Shown here: positions 1-11,534 of the stretch, piece after piece
Position numbering within the stretch: the stretch's first letter is position 1
Layout of the letters: each line of letters begins with the position of its first letter
NCBI GenBank assembly: GCA_013407085.1
Contig: JACCGJ010018522.1
Span: forward strand, 43,564 to 107,563
DNA: 64,000 nt
From: Atriophallophorus winterbourni
Lineage: Eukaryota; Platyhelminthes; Trematoda; Plagiorchiida; Microphallidae
Reading direction: 5' to 3'
Notes under the pieces: generated by a model
What the model was told of the DNA's origin: nothing
Seen by the model: the letters and a program-made list of their open reading frames with translations, nothing else
Databases searched by the model: none
Made by a program: the position numbers and the translations under genes

Positions 1-254
1 TCCTGTGCTTCCGGTGAGATTTTAGCGTTTCGGAATGGTATTCTACTCTGATCTATCCTGGGGTTGTAATAACCCTCGCGGCAATACGCCGTTGGATCAG
101 TTGGGGCTTAGTTTAGTCCCTTCAGCTACTTATAAAGTAGCGAGTAGACGAGAACTTCAGTTCACAGCCCGGAACTTTGCCTGGATAAGGCTTGTGCTTC
201 AATACCAATAAGCCCGTTGTCGGAAAAGACACGGTCTATGCTCGAATATTCAAC

Positions 255-575
255 GCCCCTACAATAAAGAGCTTACGCCGTTTCCTGTGCGTCGTTAACT
301 TTTGTGGGCGATTTATTCTCAACGCCGCTAAGATACTTTAGCCGCTTCACGATATGGTGAAATGTAAATCAAAAACGTTGCAAATCACAGTAGCAGCAGA
401 ATCTGTCTTCGTCGAAGTTACAGAAATTTCGAGCAATGCTACCGCTCTAAGTCACGTAAAAAATGACGATAACGCGCATTTGGCTACGAAACCTGACGGG
501 TCAGGCTGTAGTCGGAGCTGTCGTACAAGCAAACGTAAACTGAGAAATTCAACAACTGTCCTTTTTCTCGCGTAA
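255..575 (+). pseudogene. gypsy pol: end of RT / connection domain
   Basis: Read in one frame, this stretch gives the usual thumb/connection pattern: LRRFL then VNF then GRFI, then NAAKIL, one TAG stop at the next codon, then PLHDMVK and, later, TALSHV. These match the family pattern of a conserved LRRFLG-NFYRRFI block followed by the connection domain. The in-frame TAG and the loss of the following tether sequence show decay. The next domain (RNase H) begins about 30 bases downstream in another frame. Confidence 0.75.
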
Positions 576-607
576 TTTGCAAACAGACCAGGGTAGGCAT
601 AGCACTT

Positions 608-991
608 ATGGACGCAAACTCTGTCATCTACCTAGGTTTTATACTCACCAGTCACTTACTTGAACGACGTAACTTTAACGTCTTCACCGATAACAAGCCA
701 ATCGTTTATGTCTTCAGTTCTACGAGAAATCGAAACTCTTCAATAGAAATCCGTCACCTTGTATTCATTGGGTGGTTTACATCAGATATTAGACACATCG
801 ATGACGACTGTATCATTGTCGCTGATGCATCATCACGCTGTTATAGCGAACTGATAAACAACTCAGTATTCGACCACAGAAAACTACCCAGTCTCCAAGA
901 AAACGACACCAAATTAACCGAAATCGTAGCTAATAAGTCATTGAAATTTTCCCTTGCCGATACTCGATTGCGATGTCAGGGTCCATTGTGA
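608..991 (+). pseudogene. gypsy pol: RNase H domain
   Basis: The protein contains VFTDNKPIVY near residue 26 and DIRHIDDDCIIVADASSR near residues 58-75, the two most recognisable blocks of gypsy RNase H (TDHKPL and HIxGxxNxVADxLSR). In an active element this domain removes the RNA strand during reverse transcription. It follows the connection domain and precedes the integrase core, as expected. It ends at a stop before the zinc-binding part of integrase, which I cannot find in an open frame. Confidence 0.8.
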
Positions 992-1257
992 TATATCGAC
1001 CGGTAAGCCAAGCCCTTTGTCATGCAAATATATCGCCGGAAGATTTTTGACTTTTTTATGAACTGTCACTTCCGAATATTCGTTCAACGGTAAAACTTAT
1101 AACATATAGTTTCATCTGGCACAACATGCAACGCGAAATTCGTCAATGGGCATAACTCTCTATGACTTGCCAGATCAGCATTGTCCACTGACACACCTTT
1201 TCGATTGGAGTACATTTTTTACCTAAAGATTAATTCAACCATGTCCACCTGCATATC

Positions 1258-1671
1258 GTGGGTCCCTTAAAATTTTCACGAACGTATAGCTATATTATGG
1301 CCTGTGTCGACAGATATACATGCTATCCTATCGCAGTTCCTTTGCAAGATACTTCCAATGATACCATCGCACGAACATTCGTCGATTCTTGGATCTTCAA
1401 CTTTGGTGTTCCAGCTACCATTAATACCGACAGAGGTTTGCAATTCCCAAGTGCATTGTTGCGCGAACTAAGCCGTTTACTAGGGTTTGATTATCTGCGT
1501 ACCATCGCATACCATCCTGTAGATAATGGACTAGTTGAACAGTTCCATCGACATTTGATTTCTGCCCTAGCCACTTCTTCGAGAACAAAATGGTCTAAAT
1601 TTCCTTTCTATCGCAATTCTCGGTATTCGAAACACCGTCCCTCAGATTTGGTATATGGCACCAGACTGTGA
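1258..1671 (+). pseudogene. gypsy pol: integrase catalytic core
   Basis: The opening (MGPLKFS then CVDRYTCYP) matches the start of gypsy integrase cores. All three catalytic acidic residues are visible: D18 (VDRY), D58 (NTDRGLQF) and E94 (DNGLVEQF). The 35 residues between the last two give the classical DD35E spacing. In an active element this domain inserts the cDNA into host DNA. The frame ends with TGA at 1669-1671 just after a PSDLVYGT block; the C-terminal part continues further down in another frame. Confidence 0.88.
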
Positions 1672-1803
1672 CTGTTGAGTTTTGCCGAAACTCGGATTAC
1701 CGGATGGGCATTTTAGGTTTGTTTGACAGGTGGTTCATTTGATATAAACACAAAATGTTGTACCTCTTTTTCTGTAGTTTTATGTCATGCACGATAATGG
1801 AAA

Positions 1804-2010
1804 ATGGAAAAATATATCATAAAACAATTAAACATGATTTGTAGTATTTTCGTTACAAGAAGCTACCCTTCGACTCTAACCACACAACCTATGATGAGCA
1901 GTGATCTCTCAAATCGGTCCTCACACGTTGTGTCTAACCCTTCACCACGTGAAACACCTATAGGCCGTAGAGTGAGGTTCCCTGCGAGACTGGTTGAGTA
2001 TATACCATAG
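1804..2010 (+). pseudogene. gypsy pol: C-terminal tail
   Basis: The last third reads PIGRRVRFPARLVEYIP followed by a stop. This is the short basic tail (typically R-S-G-R-x-V-x-x-P-x-R) that closes many gypsy pol polyproteins just before the 3' LTR. The N-terminal part of the reading frame is not recognisable. Its position 50 bases upstream of the putative LTR supports the assignment. Confidence 0.55.
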
Positions 2011-2060
2011 ACGGTATATCGAGCGTTCATCCGTTGACTCACGCTCTGAGGGCAGCAAAT

Positions 2061-2310
2061 TGTAATTTCACTCCATTTTCAATGAATTTTCATTTCCATC
2101 GATGCTTGTTCTAATCAATATATTACACCGTATACTTTTTCCGTCCGCGTACATGTTCTGCCTTGTTCGCGGGTGCTGCATTATTGGTTGGTTGTGAATT
2201 GCAACGGCTAAAGGCACCAATAACGTGTCGCCGCATTTCTCAACTTCGCGAATAATCGTTCTTAATCAACGGAGTTCGGAGTTGGTAATATTGGATAATT
2301 GCCTGACACA
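2061..2310 (+). repeat. putative 3' LTR of the gypsy element
   Basis: A 250-base segment starts TGTAATTTC right after a purine-rich tract (GAGGGCAGCAAA) and ends GCCTGACACA, giving the TG...CA termini of LTRs. It directly follows the pol tail. No second copy lies in the window to compare with, so the ends are inferred from context only. Confidence 0.45.
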
Positions 2311-3763
2311 TTAACTTTTACTTACCGTGAGTTCGTTTCTTCGTCCGTTTTTACTGTAACATTTCAGTTATATTTTTGCACTTATGCACTACACATTGAA
2401 GATTTCGGATAATTGGCTTGCAATATGCTCTAGATTCCCTCAACCCTCGTATAACCATACATAAATTGAAGTTTCATTCGAAGCATGCATATTCATGTTG
2501 AATTGATTGAGGCAGTAATCGTTTTTTTTAATTTAGCAAGATTTTTTCAAATTCTAAGTTTCATATAAACAAATTTCTATGATTTTTTTCATGTGTCGGT
2601 TACCCGCCCGAACGATATGCACTAAGAAGAGCAGAGAAAATTCAAAGATGTTGGCACTTCTCGGTTAGAAATAAAACAGTCATTTCTTGAGCACATAGGA
2701 AAACAATGAGAACAAATTTTTGAAAAACTTAATAGATTCAAGATAATTCAAAGCTTCAATGTTCTAAAATGCAGTAACCATAGATTAGAAATATCAGGAA
2801 TACACAAAATGTACAAAGATGGTTTGTCAGTATCAAAAATCAGCTTAGGTATCGATGTGCGAGGTTGGATTTGGTCAACATATACTTGTCAAGTTCAGCC
2901 TTGAACACGTTCACACTTGATTCAGAAATGATGTGTGGGAGCGCAGAGTTTCGTATAAACCAAACTCAGACAGCAAAGAAGAACCGTGGACAATTTGATC
3001 TAGAGTGTGAATGGAGGCATGCTATTATGCTACTGCCTGGTCAAAATTAACGCATTACCCCTAATTAATATTAATATAAAGAAGTATTAAATCATCCCAG
3101 TTTAGATAAAGATTATTGTATGAATAGACACTGCTAGAGATTTTGGCATTTCTGTATTGATATCGCCAAATATTTCCAGAGGACGTAAATTGCTTTATTC
3201 GTGTACGCGGGTTTTGCGCTGGAGAACCTGAAACTTCAAGGACGAATTTTTAGAATATACTCGTCACTAACTCAATCCTTTGAACTATCATAACCGTTCA
3301 TAGTCTGCTAAAATATTAGATATTTGCCACATTCGTTTAATCGTGCATATATTAGCAAGTGTCCGTTGACATTGACAGCATTCATGCTGTGTGAATAGAT
3401 ATATTTATCCTACATTGTTCATGGATACAAAAATTTCGAAAACAATGGGTGAGTGCAGTTTCTAGGTAACGTTTCACTGCTGACACAAAATCTTCGTTTT
3501 CATGAATATCACTACTTGATCGGTCACATAGATATTTCATCATATTTCGATCTTTGTTTACTTGAATTTATACGCCTGAGATTTCAATAGGCTGTTTAGA
3601 GATGAGATCAATTAGAGATGCTGAATGGAGTGCCATTTAGAGTGCGATTTTGAAAAGAAATTGCTTGGTTATTGTTGTATTCAACTCAATTTTACGCTTA
3701 TTGTTAAATAGCGTCATGATCTTGGTTTTTCACATCTCTTGAGGGACACTCCTCATTCAAGCA
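2311..3763. other. non-coding, nothing recognised
   Basis: AT-rich sequence with no coding pattern, exon, tRNA or clear repeat on either strand. Short open frames here have no recognisable motifs and are interrupted by frequent stops. Confidence 0.6.
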
Positions 3764-4480
3764 CTAGAGAAGCAAACGATGAAGTTGCTGTAATACAGCT
3801 GCTCTACAGTTTTTGATGAGCTCAAGTGGAATTCGGCCGTCAGCAGGGGCCTTTCCACTCGTTAAACTGCCGATTGGTCCGTTGAGCACACCATGAGTAT
3901 TTAGGTGATTAATGGTTGGAAAACGATCAAATGTTTCAAGTGTATGATATATAAAATTGCTGTCCCTAGAGCTGAGAGAGGAGAAGTGCTCGACTGGTTT
4001 TTCCATCTGCTGAGTTTTGTTGACAATCGGGTTACCATATGCTGAATTGATAGGATCTATATTAAGTATGTTCGGACCAATGTCTCTATTGATTTCATCA
4101 TACATATCGTGAAAATTATCAGTATCTGTAGCTCTAAGGAGACCCAGGTCAATTTCAGCACTACAGTTATTTGCATATCGGACATTGTTTCAAGCTGCTC
4201 TGAGAAGTCATAGGTTTTCATCTGATGGCATACGTTTGAACTCTATGAACAATGCCTGTTTCTCGTCCTGGAAATTAGTCATCAAAGAAGCTTTGGATAA
4301 TTCAATTTTTTCTGATATATTAATTGTAAAAAGCATTTGCTAGTTTTTAGATGTTGGTTCTGGTGAAGTTGTCATGTTGAATCTTGCTGTTAAAGTTTGT
4401 TCAAATCAAACAGCAAGATTAGGATCTCACATAAGAGTGACGTCTATTCTTGATTTTGCAGACAATTCGGCCCAGTGAAA
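3764..4480 (-). pseudogene. RTE-type LINE fragment (between endonuclease and RT)
   Basis: On the minus strand the last 113 codons read MYDEI, then DIGPN, then GNPIVNKTQQME, EHFSS, and GKAPADGRIPLELIK. This is the linker and start of RT in RTE-clade elements, and it is collinear with the RTE copy at 41046-41530 (MYDGI, IGPNKL, GNPVVDKTQQME, KHFSS). Upstream (4105-4310), decayed sequence still shows the DEKQAL and MPSDENL blocks. It is truncated at both ends and frame-shifted. Confidence 0.75.
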
Positions 4481-4489
4481 TCTACTTTG

Positions 4490-5435
4490 GTGAAACTTTA
4501 TTTTCGCAAATCGACAATCATCTCCGAAAAGATTTGTTTAAGCATAACGACCTTACTAAGACATTCAATGTCTTTTAACATTCCAAATTGTTGACTGGAT
4601 CTTTGTCGGAATATTTTCTCGGTCAAACTTTGCTTCGTGTAAAACATCCTGTCCGAAGAAATCATACGCTCGGAATCAGTCGAGTATTTCGCTTCAAAAC
4701 AGGACGAATGCATGTCAAGCCATGCGAAATATGACTGTTTCTATTGATTTTTAAAAGATTTCACTTATTTTTACTCTAGAAATTTCGTCACTTTGGATTT
4801 TGTTAAGCTGGGTGCTTCAACTGCCATAAATATGTCTGAATTCTGCGTTTTGAGTGATGACTCGAGACGCAATTAATGTGAGTGTGTGCAATGTGGACCG
4901 ATGACCCGTTAAATGTGCTAAGTGTCCAGATGTGCGATATCTGTCATGTTGGGCATCTGTACATCACTCGCGACTATATGAAGAAGTAGAATAATGACAA
5001 ATAAGGAAAATTATTAACGCGCAACGTGTAGCTTTTATTTTATCATGGTTTTATAGACGGATAGCATTCCCTTGACCTCAGAGACCCCAAAGACTATATG
5101 TGTTCTATCGAGCTTACCGCGACTTCGAATCATCTACAAACATGTGCTGATTAAATTGGAGGATAAATCGATTTTTGTTTGAACATTGTTTGAGTTTGCA
5201 AGCCAATTTGAATAAGGTTGACCTGTTCAATATTATTATGTGCACGCAGACGTTGATAGGTTTTGCCCATGCGTTCAACAAAACTCATCAATCTCATACA
5301 TTTCAATCACACATACCCCACCGTCAATGAATAGTATTTACTGTGCGTCACAGTCTAGTAAATTAAAAACAACTCTCTAAAATTAATAATAATCATTTTT
5401 GTTTCTACGGATGCATATTCAACCAAGCAAACAAA
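4490..5435. other. non-coding, nothing recognised
   Basis: There is a 71-codon minus-strand open frame at 4498-4713 with no recognisable motif and no supporting context. Otherwise AT-rich spacer downstream of the minus-strand gene at 5436-6032. Confidence 0.5.
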
Positions 5436-6032
5436 TCAAACATAATTTGTTTTATTATGGTTGGCCTTTGGGTGCTGGTCTAAATTTTCTAACAAATAAC
5501 CATAGTAAACTCTACCAAATGGAAAATCTAGTTGTTGGTTTCTGAACGGCAATTTACGTCCATGCAAGTAAGCGAAATACAACGGGTCGCGTTTGCATCC
5601 AACCGCACCTCCCAAATGACTTGAACAGCACGTCGGACAAAATTTGTGTGAATAAATATCACTCATTCTAGGCACCATTTTTGGATTGTAATCTTTCAAG
5701 CGCCGATAACGGCGAAAATCAGACATGGAATATTGTTTTATCGGCGAACTAGGCTGTGGATCATAGTTGACCTTGAAACCAGGTCGACTGTACTTGATAT
5801 CACGCTCCAATGGAATTGTTTCGCGTAACTGATTGGGAGTCGGTAGTTTCACGTGGTCTAACAACAATGGCTTGCGTGATTCGGCCGTGATGTTATGAGG
5901 CATATAACAGCCTGTCGTGCCAGGATTTGGTGTTGTATACGTTTTTCGTATTTGTGAAGCAGGTAGCAGACGAGAAGCGGGGTTTCGATCGATCGGGTAT
6001 CGATAGGAAATAACTTTTCCGGTGGCCGCCAT
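5436..6032 (-). CDS. 198-aa conserved-looking protein, intronless, function unknown
   Basis: This is the best single-exon host gene candidate in the window. The ATG at 6032 has G at +4 (ATGGCGGCC) and the frame runs 198 codons to a stop at 5436. The protein is rich in Tyr, Pro and Arg, has no signal peptide and no membrane segment, and carries a Cys-rich patch near residues 132-152 (FCPTCC, then GAVGC). An AATAAA lies inside the last codons. The composition, with short YRYP, TTPNPGTTG and YSRPGF segments, resembles small axonemal microtubule-inner proteins, but that is only an impression. I do not recognise the family. It does not resemble any transposon protein, and the flanks lack mobile-element sequence. 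Confidence 0.7.
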   Translation of the reverse strand: MAATGKVISYRYPIDRNPASRLLPASQIRKTYTTPNPGTTGCYMPHNITAESRKPLLLDHVKLPTPNQLRETIPLERDIKYSRPGFKVNYDPQPSSPIKQYSMSDFRRYRRLKDYNPKMVPRMSDIYSHKFCPTCCSSHLGGAVGCKRDPLYFAYLHGRKLPFRNQQLDFPFGRVYYGYLLENLDQHPKANHNKTNYV

Positions 6033-8620
6033 GTGTAAATATACAAATTCGAATTAGTGACACTTTTCACGAAAAGAAAACAAATGTGACTGTTTTTCGT
6101 GTATTGAATAAGAATCAATGGACCTGAGATTAACAAAGTCAATTACATAGTAAAACGAAATCAATATTTCTCTATATAAAATGACGCAAGATTTTAGATT
6201 GGTTTTTATTAAAGGTATCAAATGCAATCGGCTTGAATGCATACCTGTATTCAGATTTGTAATCCACAAAAGGAATTATCAACATTTGGCATTTATATCT
6301 GTTGTTTTTGCTGAACTTTTTTGAATAGCAAAATCGCGACTATGAACGGGCTTAATTAGTGCTGGCCATTTTAGATATTTCCAACAGTATTTATTACTGA
6401 CATTTATTTAAGTAGCATATATCGTGGGTTTCAGCCAACCAGTTAAGTTCGATCTGGACTAAGTAGAGCTTTTACAAATTTTCAAAATTACTTGAATTTA
6501 TATCGTGGTGCTCGCATGCTCATCCCTTATACATCATACAAGTACGACATTGTATACTTACATTTAGTTCCATCGTTTTTCATATTTCCAATCAAAAACG
6601 TAATTATCAGAGATTTTTGCATTTTAAAATGTGCCAAACACATAAGTGGGTTATAACCATCACTCAATTAAAAAATGGTGATCAAATCACGATGATGAAT
6701 CAACTGTCTCATTGCGCGGATTGCATGATCGTATTCACGTTGTTTGTACTCATCTCATTTAAACTGTAGGACCAGAATCCAATCGCCTATAAATGGTGAA
6801 CAATTAGCGAATAAAGATTAAAGCCACTGCTACATAAGGCTGTCATGACCAACCAGTTCATTCACGTGAGTAACTGGTGTGTGCGATGGAAATGCAAGCA
6901 ACTAACGATTTTGGTTTCAAGCCAGTGGGTTTAACCCACATTAACCTAAGCATCGGAACGAGAAATTGATCAGATTTATAAGGCCTCCTTTATCGGACAA
7001 TAGCTTCATAGCTTGAACCTTGTACAACAATAAGAAGCATTTCGTTTTCATAAATCCACTATAATTAACAATTTTTTCGCAACTGCTCATTCTCAAAAAT
7101 ATTAGAAAAGAAATATTTAGTTAACAGACGCGTACACGTAATATCGCACAGTTAATGGTCATTTTCGCACGCTATTCTCGAATCTCGAATGTGGTTATAT
7201 TAGTAAAGAGACTTGAAAAATTTGTTCGGATTTTTAAGGAGCAAAGTTTAATATATTTTGTAGTGGTCGAATCAATTCCACCGAAAAAGTAAAAAGTAAC
7301 GCTATACTTTATGCTATATTATTATCTTAAATGTACTCGTCAACATTAATTAATCTGGAGTGCATTATAACCAAATCGAACATCTTCACCATGGTATATT
7401 GACCTTCAACTCAAATAAGTTGTTATTGCACGCAAATGATTGCATATATAACAAGCTTTATGATGGTCAAATTTTTAATGTCAAAAAGGAAAAATGAAGA
7501 ACGTGGTTTATTAAAGATGCGAAATCTGTTCACCTAGACACATAAAATAATGCACCATGCTATATATAAAATACAGATAGTTTGATATACTAGACACATT
7601 AAAATTGATCTTGAAGTCCCCGCGTGATGCCAGCGAACAACCAGAAATCCATGTTGGTGTAAAAGTTTAAGGGGTATGAAGATATCAGAAATTGGTCAAA
7701 TGTTATACAAAATTCGATTTTTCGTGCACGTTTTGGCTACCGCGATAAAGCCTCCATTTGCTTTGCTTTTACTCCTTCATCCTTGGGGACATTATTGTAG
7801 TGGTCAGTCTAGTACCGTTGTTCCCATATTATATCAGATAATGGCAACCGAAGAATAAAAAAATGAAATCGCGCTTATTTCTCTTCAACAGCAATCGGTT
7901 TAGTTTTCGATGTAAATTTATTGTAAAAAAACGTAAATTCTCGAAAATTTCCCTAAACACTCGGTGTGCTGGTGAATTAGAAGCTTTTTCTTTTTAAAAA
8001 ATCAGCTAAAAATGGGGTGCACATTCATGATTGTCTTGTTGCAATTTGTAATATTTTAACTTTGTTGTGCACTTTTTGCACTTTGTGATATGTTGTGGGA
8101 CAACACAATTTAATAGATTTTAGATATGCAATTACGCTTCACGTTGAATGGAAGAGGAATTAAATGTTTTGTATCCTGGCAGTAAAAACGATCGCGTGCA
8201 AGAACCAACTAAATTATTTTTTGAATAATACGTTTTCTTCAAGAGATAGCTATTGTTGTTTTGAAACCATTTAAAGCCAATGATTTCATACATTCAAGTT
8301 TCCAGACATACACTTTGTCTAAAAGGATGATCGCCTAGAAAAAGTAATGTACATTTCGCTTCAATCTACTGCAGTACTCTAGCAGTATAATATAGAAATA
8401 AATAAATGAAAAATACGTAAAATAAATAATTTTTTGCATGAAGAAAATTAAATTATGTTTCATTGTTTGCTGATGTATTTTTACTTATCATTATCATGCA
8501 TGATTTGAAACTACAGATAAAGTGGTAATATATTTTGTGTTTATATCAAAAGATGCCTTTGTCTAACAAACTTAAAATGGCTAACATTAAGTTGGTCCTC
8601 GGTAATCCGAATTTTGGCGA
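6033..8620. other. non-coding, AT-rich
   Basis: No exon or transposon coding block could be supported. Around 6838-6895 there is weak similarity to the hammerhead SINE tail (GTGTGTGCGATGGAAATGCA) but the ribozyme core is absent. A 60-codon open frame at 7676-7858 has no recognisable motif. Confidence 0.5.
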
Positions 8621-8624
8621 AACT

Positions 8625-8960
8625 CAGAAGATGGACAGAGGGGTAGAGTACTTTTTCCCTCTTCACACTTGGGAGGCACGGTTTACAGCATCCACTTGAA
8701 AATGTTGATCATTTACTGACTAATGAACACCTATATGCTTACCTTAATATTGATTATCTCAAAAAAGTATTGGAATACTTCAAGAAAGGAATGGCCCCTG
8801 GTAACGAAAATATTCTACATAAGCTCAGCTAATATTGTTAATCAGCCTGAAATCAGCGAGTTCACCATTGGCTTCTTTTATGCTGACTGGAGGAGTGTGT
8901 CTCACAACAGATGTAAGGCACAAAGATCGGGCTATTTAAGGTGGCTAAATGCATAGTATC
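8625..8960 (+). pseudogene. RTE-type LINE fragment, strongly decayed
   Basis: Across frame changes the plus strand shows LENVDHLL, then KKGMAPGNENILHKL, then TGGVCLTTDVRHKD. These align in order with the other RTE copy (LENVELLP at 41405, ANKKALVATEL at 41492, GGVCPRRDARHKD at 41598). The GMAPG block is the start of RT. Both ends are lost. Confidence 0.6.
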
Positions 8961-9442
8961 TACTTCAGAAAATGTTTTGAGCTTTTTTCAGAAAATTATA
9001 CTTTACTGTCTATTTTATCTGCTACCATAAAGTATTTTGTCTAAAAATACTCATTACTATGAAAATAAAATACGTTTTTGAAAAACTGGTTTGAAAGATT
9101 TCTTTCCGAAGTTGCCAGATGTCCCGAAAAACGCTGGCTTTTAACCCGTGGTTACGGGCAATTTCGCTACACAACCCCCGCAGAGTAGCATATCCATTGA
9201 AGTTCAAGAAACGGCCTTGATCGTAACCTATATTTCACTTGGAAACTTTTATTCACAAGGGCACAATTGACGCAAAAATAGAGCATTTTGTATTCGAAAA
9301 CGCATTCTCATTGGTTCACAACTTGGGCGTTTATTTTGAGTGATAGAATTGGTCTGCTTGTCGCGTGATTACCGCGTGATGCGACACGAAGTCCCCTTCC
9401 AATGCACAACAAGATTTGTTACCACTATAAAAGACTCTGTCC
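8961..9442. other. spacer before Mutator-like pseudogene
   Basis: No certain feature. Short minus-strand frames (for example 9022-9207) overlap but carry no recognisable motif. It may contain the undetected 5' end of the Mutator-like element; I could not identify terminal inverted repeats. Confidence 0.35.
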
Positions 9443-10681
9443 TTGGTTTCGAACCGGACTGTGGATGCCCATTTACAAGAAGATGCAGCTGTTGTGAGGA
9501 TGGCATGCGCTGAATCAGGCAACGCTTTTCCGAACGAAAACGGAGATCTGGATTTCTCTGTTTCATTTGATGGCATCAAGCATCGTAGAGGCACATGCTT
9601 TCACAATGGCATAGTCACTGTGATTAAAATTTACACTGGATTAGTGCTAGAAATCATCGTTTTCAGCAACTTCTGCAAAAGATGCGAAATAGCCCTTAAG
9701 ATTCACAATCCGAAATATGATGAATGGTGGCGCAAACATGAGTTTTACTGCCAACCAAGCATTCAATGCAACAGTGCTGCCATTGAGACCCATGCTGTGG
9801 TGACACTTTTTTGCCGCTTAATAGAGAAACACCCGCCCAGGTAAACCAGCATGATGGAGAATGAAGATGCCAAATTCCACGCTAACGTCTGCTATTCTGG
9901 TGATACTCGTTTTGACAAAATTGAGTGTGTGAACTATGTAACGGAAGGCATGGGCACTGCATTGTGAAATTTTGGAGAATCAGTCAAAGAAACAGGCAAG
10001 CTAATCGGTGGGCCTGGCAAATTAACCGATAAAAAATTAAAACATACTGACCAACTACTTTGGAAAGGCAATAAACGACAAACGAGTCAACTTGGACAAC
10101 ATGAAGCAGACAGTGTGGGCGTCGTGCATTCACACTGCCTCCCTAGCAGAAGATCCCCACCATCTGAGACTCACCGAATAAGCGGAGTTTTGGTGCTTCG
10201 TTTAACGCAACCTGGTTGCCAACGTTCCCACTCGGCATCATCTACAATTTCTCCTCCGAGAAATCAGTTTTCAGCTGCTCCCCTTCAAAAGCGTTTTGCA
10301 GAAAGGAGCTTGCTGTAGCGGTGTCTAGGTGGAAAGAATAAAAACAACAACGAGTCTTTCCACTCCAAGGTTTGGAGGCAGTTACCAAATGGACGGTGGG
10401 CATGTCTCCACACAGTCGACACAGCTTTCACAGTTGCCGTTCAACGCTTCAATACAGGGTTCTCTGCCCTGCTGAGTGTTCTGAAAGAACTGAATTTGGC
10501 TACAAGGAACCATGCAGATGAATTTGCAGTGAAGGCAGATACCAGAAGAGTGAGAGATGCCAAAATAAAGACAAACCAGCAGGCCAAGCAGCGCCGAAAG
10601 GCAACTGACGCTATTCGGAGCCAAGAGCACGGGCAAAGTTGGCGTATTAAGGGCCATTGGTATGGCCGGGACAATTGCTGA
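9443..10681 (+). pseudogene. Mutator-like transposase (the Mutator-domain family seen in arthropods and molluscs)
   Basis: The first frame (9443-9844) has the family signatures in order: DFSVSFDGIKHRRGTCFHNG, then GLVLE, then SNFCKRCE, then W-R-K-H-EFYC. After a stop and frame changes come CVNYVTEGMGTAL (usually C-V-N-H-V-x-K-R-M-G-T-x-L), GGPGKLTDKK, then NMKQTVWAS, SLAEDPHH, an FWCF block, a GGKNKNNNES block and a basic tail ending at 10681. The family is predicted to be a DDE-type transposase acting in the nucleus. Three or more disruptions, with no terminal repeats seen, make it a dead copy. Confidence 0.78.
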
Positions 10682-10689
10682 TGAACTAA

Positions 10690-11330
10690 AGATTGTCTTA
10701 TTTTTGTCCATAGACAAAATGGACTTCATTTATTTACTTTGCAACAGCATTTATGGATTTGTCTCATCATTTGTGTATAATACACTCTATGTAAAACTTC
10801 AAACTCATTTTTCTCAATTGTTGAATTTCAGTCGCGGTGTGCATTTTTCTTTCGCAGAGTATTGCATTAAATTTTGAGATAAAATGATGAAAATGAGAAG
10901 TTGTATGTAAACTTTGCCAAGGAGCTCACTAAAAGTATTTTGAATGATGTCTTTGTTTTAGTTTTTGAACTCCGTTGGTTGTAAGTGACCTTTTCTCACG
11001 CGAACCTTTAAAATTATATTTTTTTCGCATGCACAACTATGAAAACACGGTTGACTTATCTTCTTTCGCATCTTATTGCACGCTATACACTCCCACCTTC
11101 ATGTGAAAACGCTTGGATTCATTCAAAACCTTTTTCGTTGCCCACACTACGGTGACCAAAATAAGTTTTTTTTTCAAAAACATTTTTTTATAAAAATGCT
11201 AACCAAACCTTAGTTTCACAAAGAAATGAAAAACAACTTTAAACATTTATACATCTTAATATAAACAAAAGTCACACCAAATATCAAATAATCACCTTGA
11301 ATACTATTGTGTTACAAAATATTTTTATAT
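10690..11330. other. AT-rich spacer
   Basis: No coding pattern seen. The sequence becomes very AT-rich (A and T homopolymer runs) just before the LINE at 11335, a common insertion context for LINEs. Confidence 0.5.
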
Positions 11331-11334
11331 ATTA

Positions 11335-11523
11335 TTGTATAAAATATTACGAGATTTGTCGCCTGACGATAGAATCAAGATGAAGACTGCTACGATGGAG
11401 CTTAAGAAAAGATTATCGGAGGGTGAGAAGGACCTTCGTATTGTGGATTTTCGCGTAGTAAAGAGGCCATCCAAAGTTCGCTGGAGGCCCATACTGATCG
11501 AGCATCCAACTGCTCTCCATTAA
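11335..11523 (+). pseudogene. LINE ORF1, C-terminal end
   Basis: Short frame ending at TAA 11521-11523, twelve bases before the pol start. It contains LRDLSPDDRIKMK and KRLSEGEKDLRIVDFRVVKR, which resembles the end of CR1/L2-type ORF1 proteins, where a D-L-x-x-x-D-R block is followed by L-x-x-R and I-x-x-x-x-V. The product would be an RNA-binding chaperone in an intact element; here only about 60 codons remain. Confidence 0.55.
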
Positions 11524-11534
11524 AGTATTTCGAA

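Larger units (their letters stand above)
1..2310 (+). mobile_element. Ty3/gypsy LTR retrotransposon, 3' half, decayed
   Basis: The order is RT-connection, RNase H, integrase core, pol C-terminus and a putative 3' LTR, all on the plus strand, which is the normal Ty3/gypsy pol order. Gag, protease and most of RT lie left of the window or are lost. The reading frame is broken by stops and frame changes between domains, so the copy is dead. The gene order rules out Ty1/copia, where integrase precedes RT. The detailed parts are listed separately. Confidence 0.85.

Noticed and set aside
165..207. ACTTTGCCTGGATAAGGCTT resembles the tail of the alpha repeat (ACTTTGCCTGGATCAGGCTT).
   Set aside because: Only about 35 bases match and the segment lies in decayed gypsy pol sequence; too short to call an insertion, though it may be a real scrap.
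6838..6990. Possible hammerhead SINE copy.
   Set aside because: Only the 3' GTGTGTGCGATGGAAATGCA part resembles the family; no CTGATGA or GAAA core.
7676..7858. 60-codon frame with a hydrophobic centre as a small secreted protein.
   Set aside because: No cleavage-type signal peptide, no splice site, no homologue recognised.
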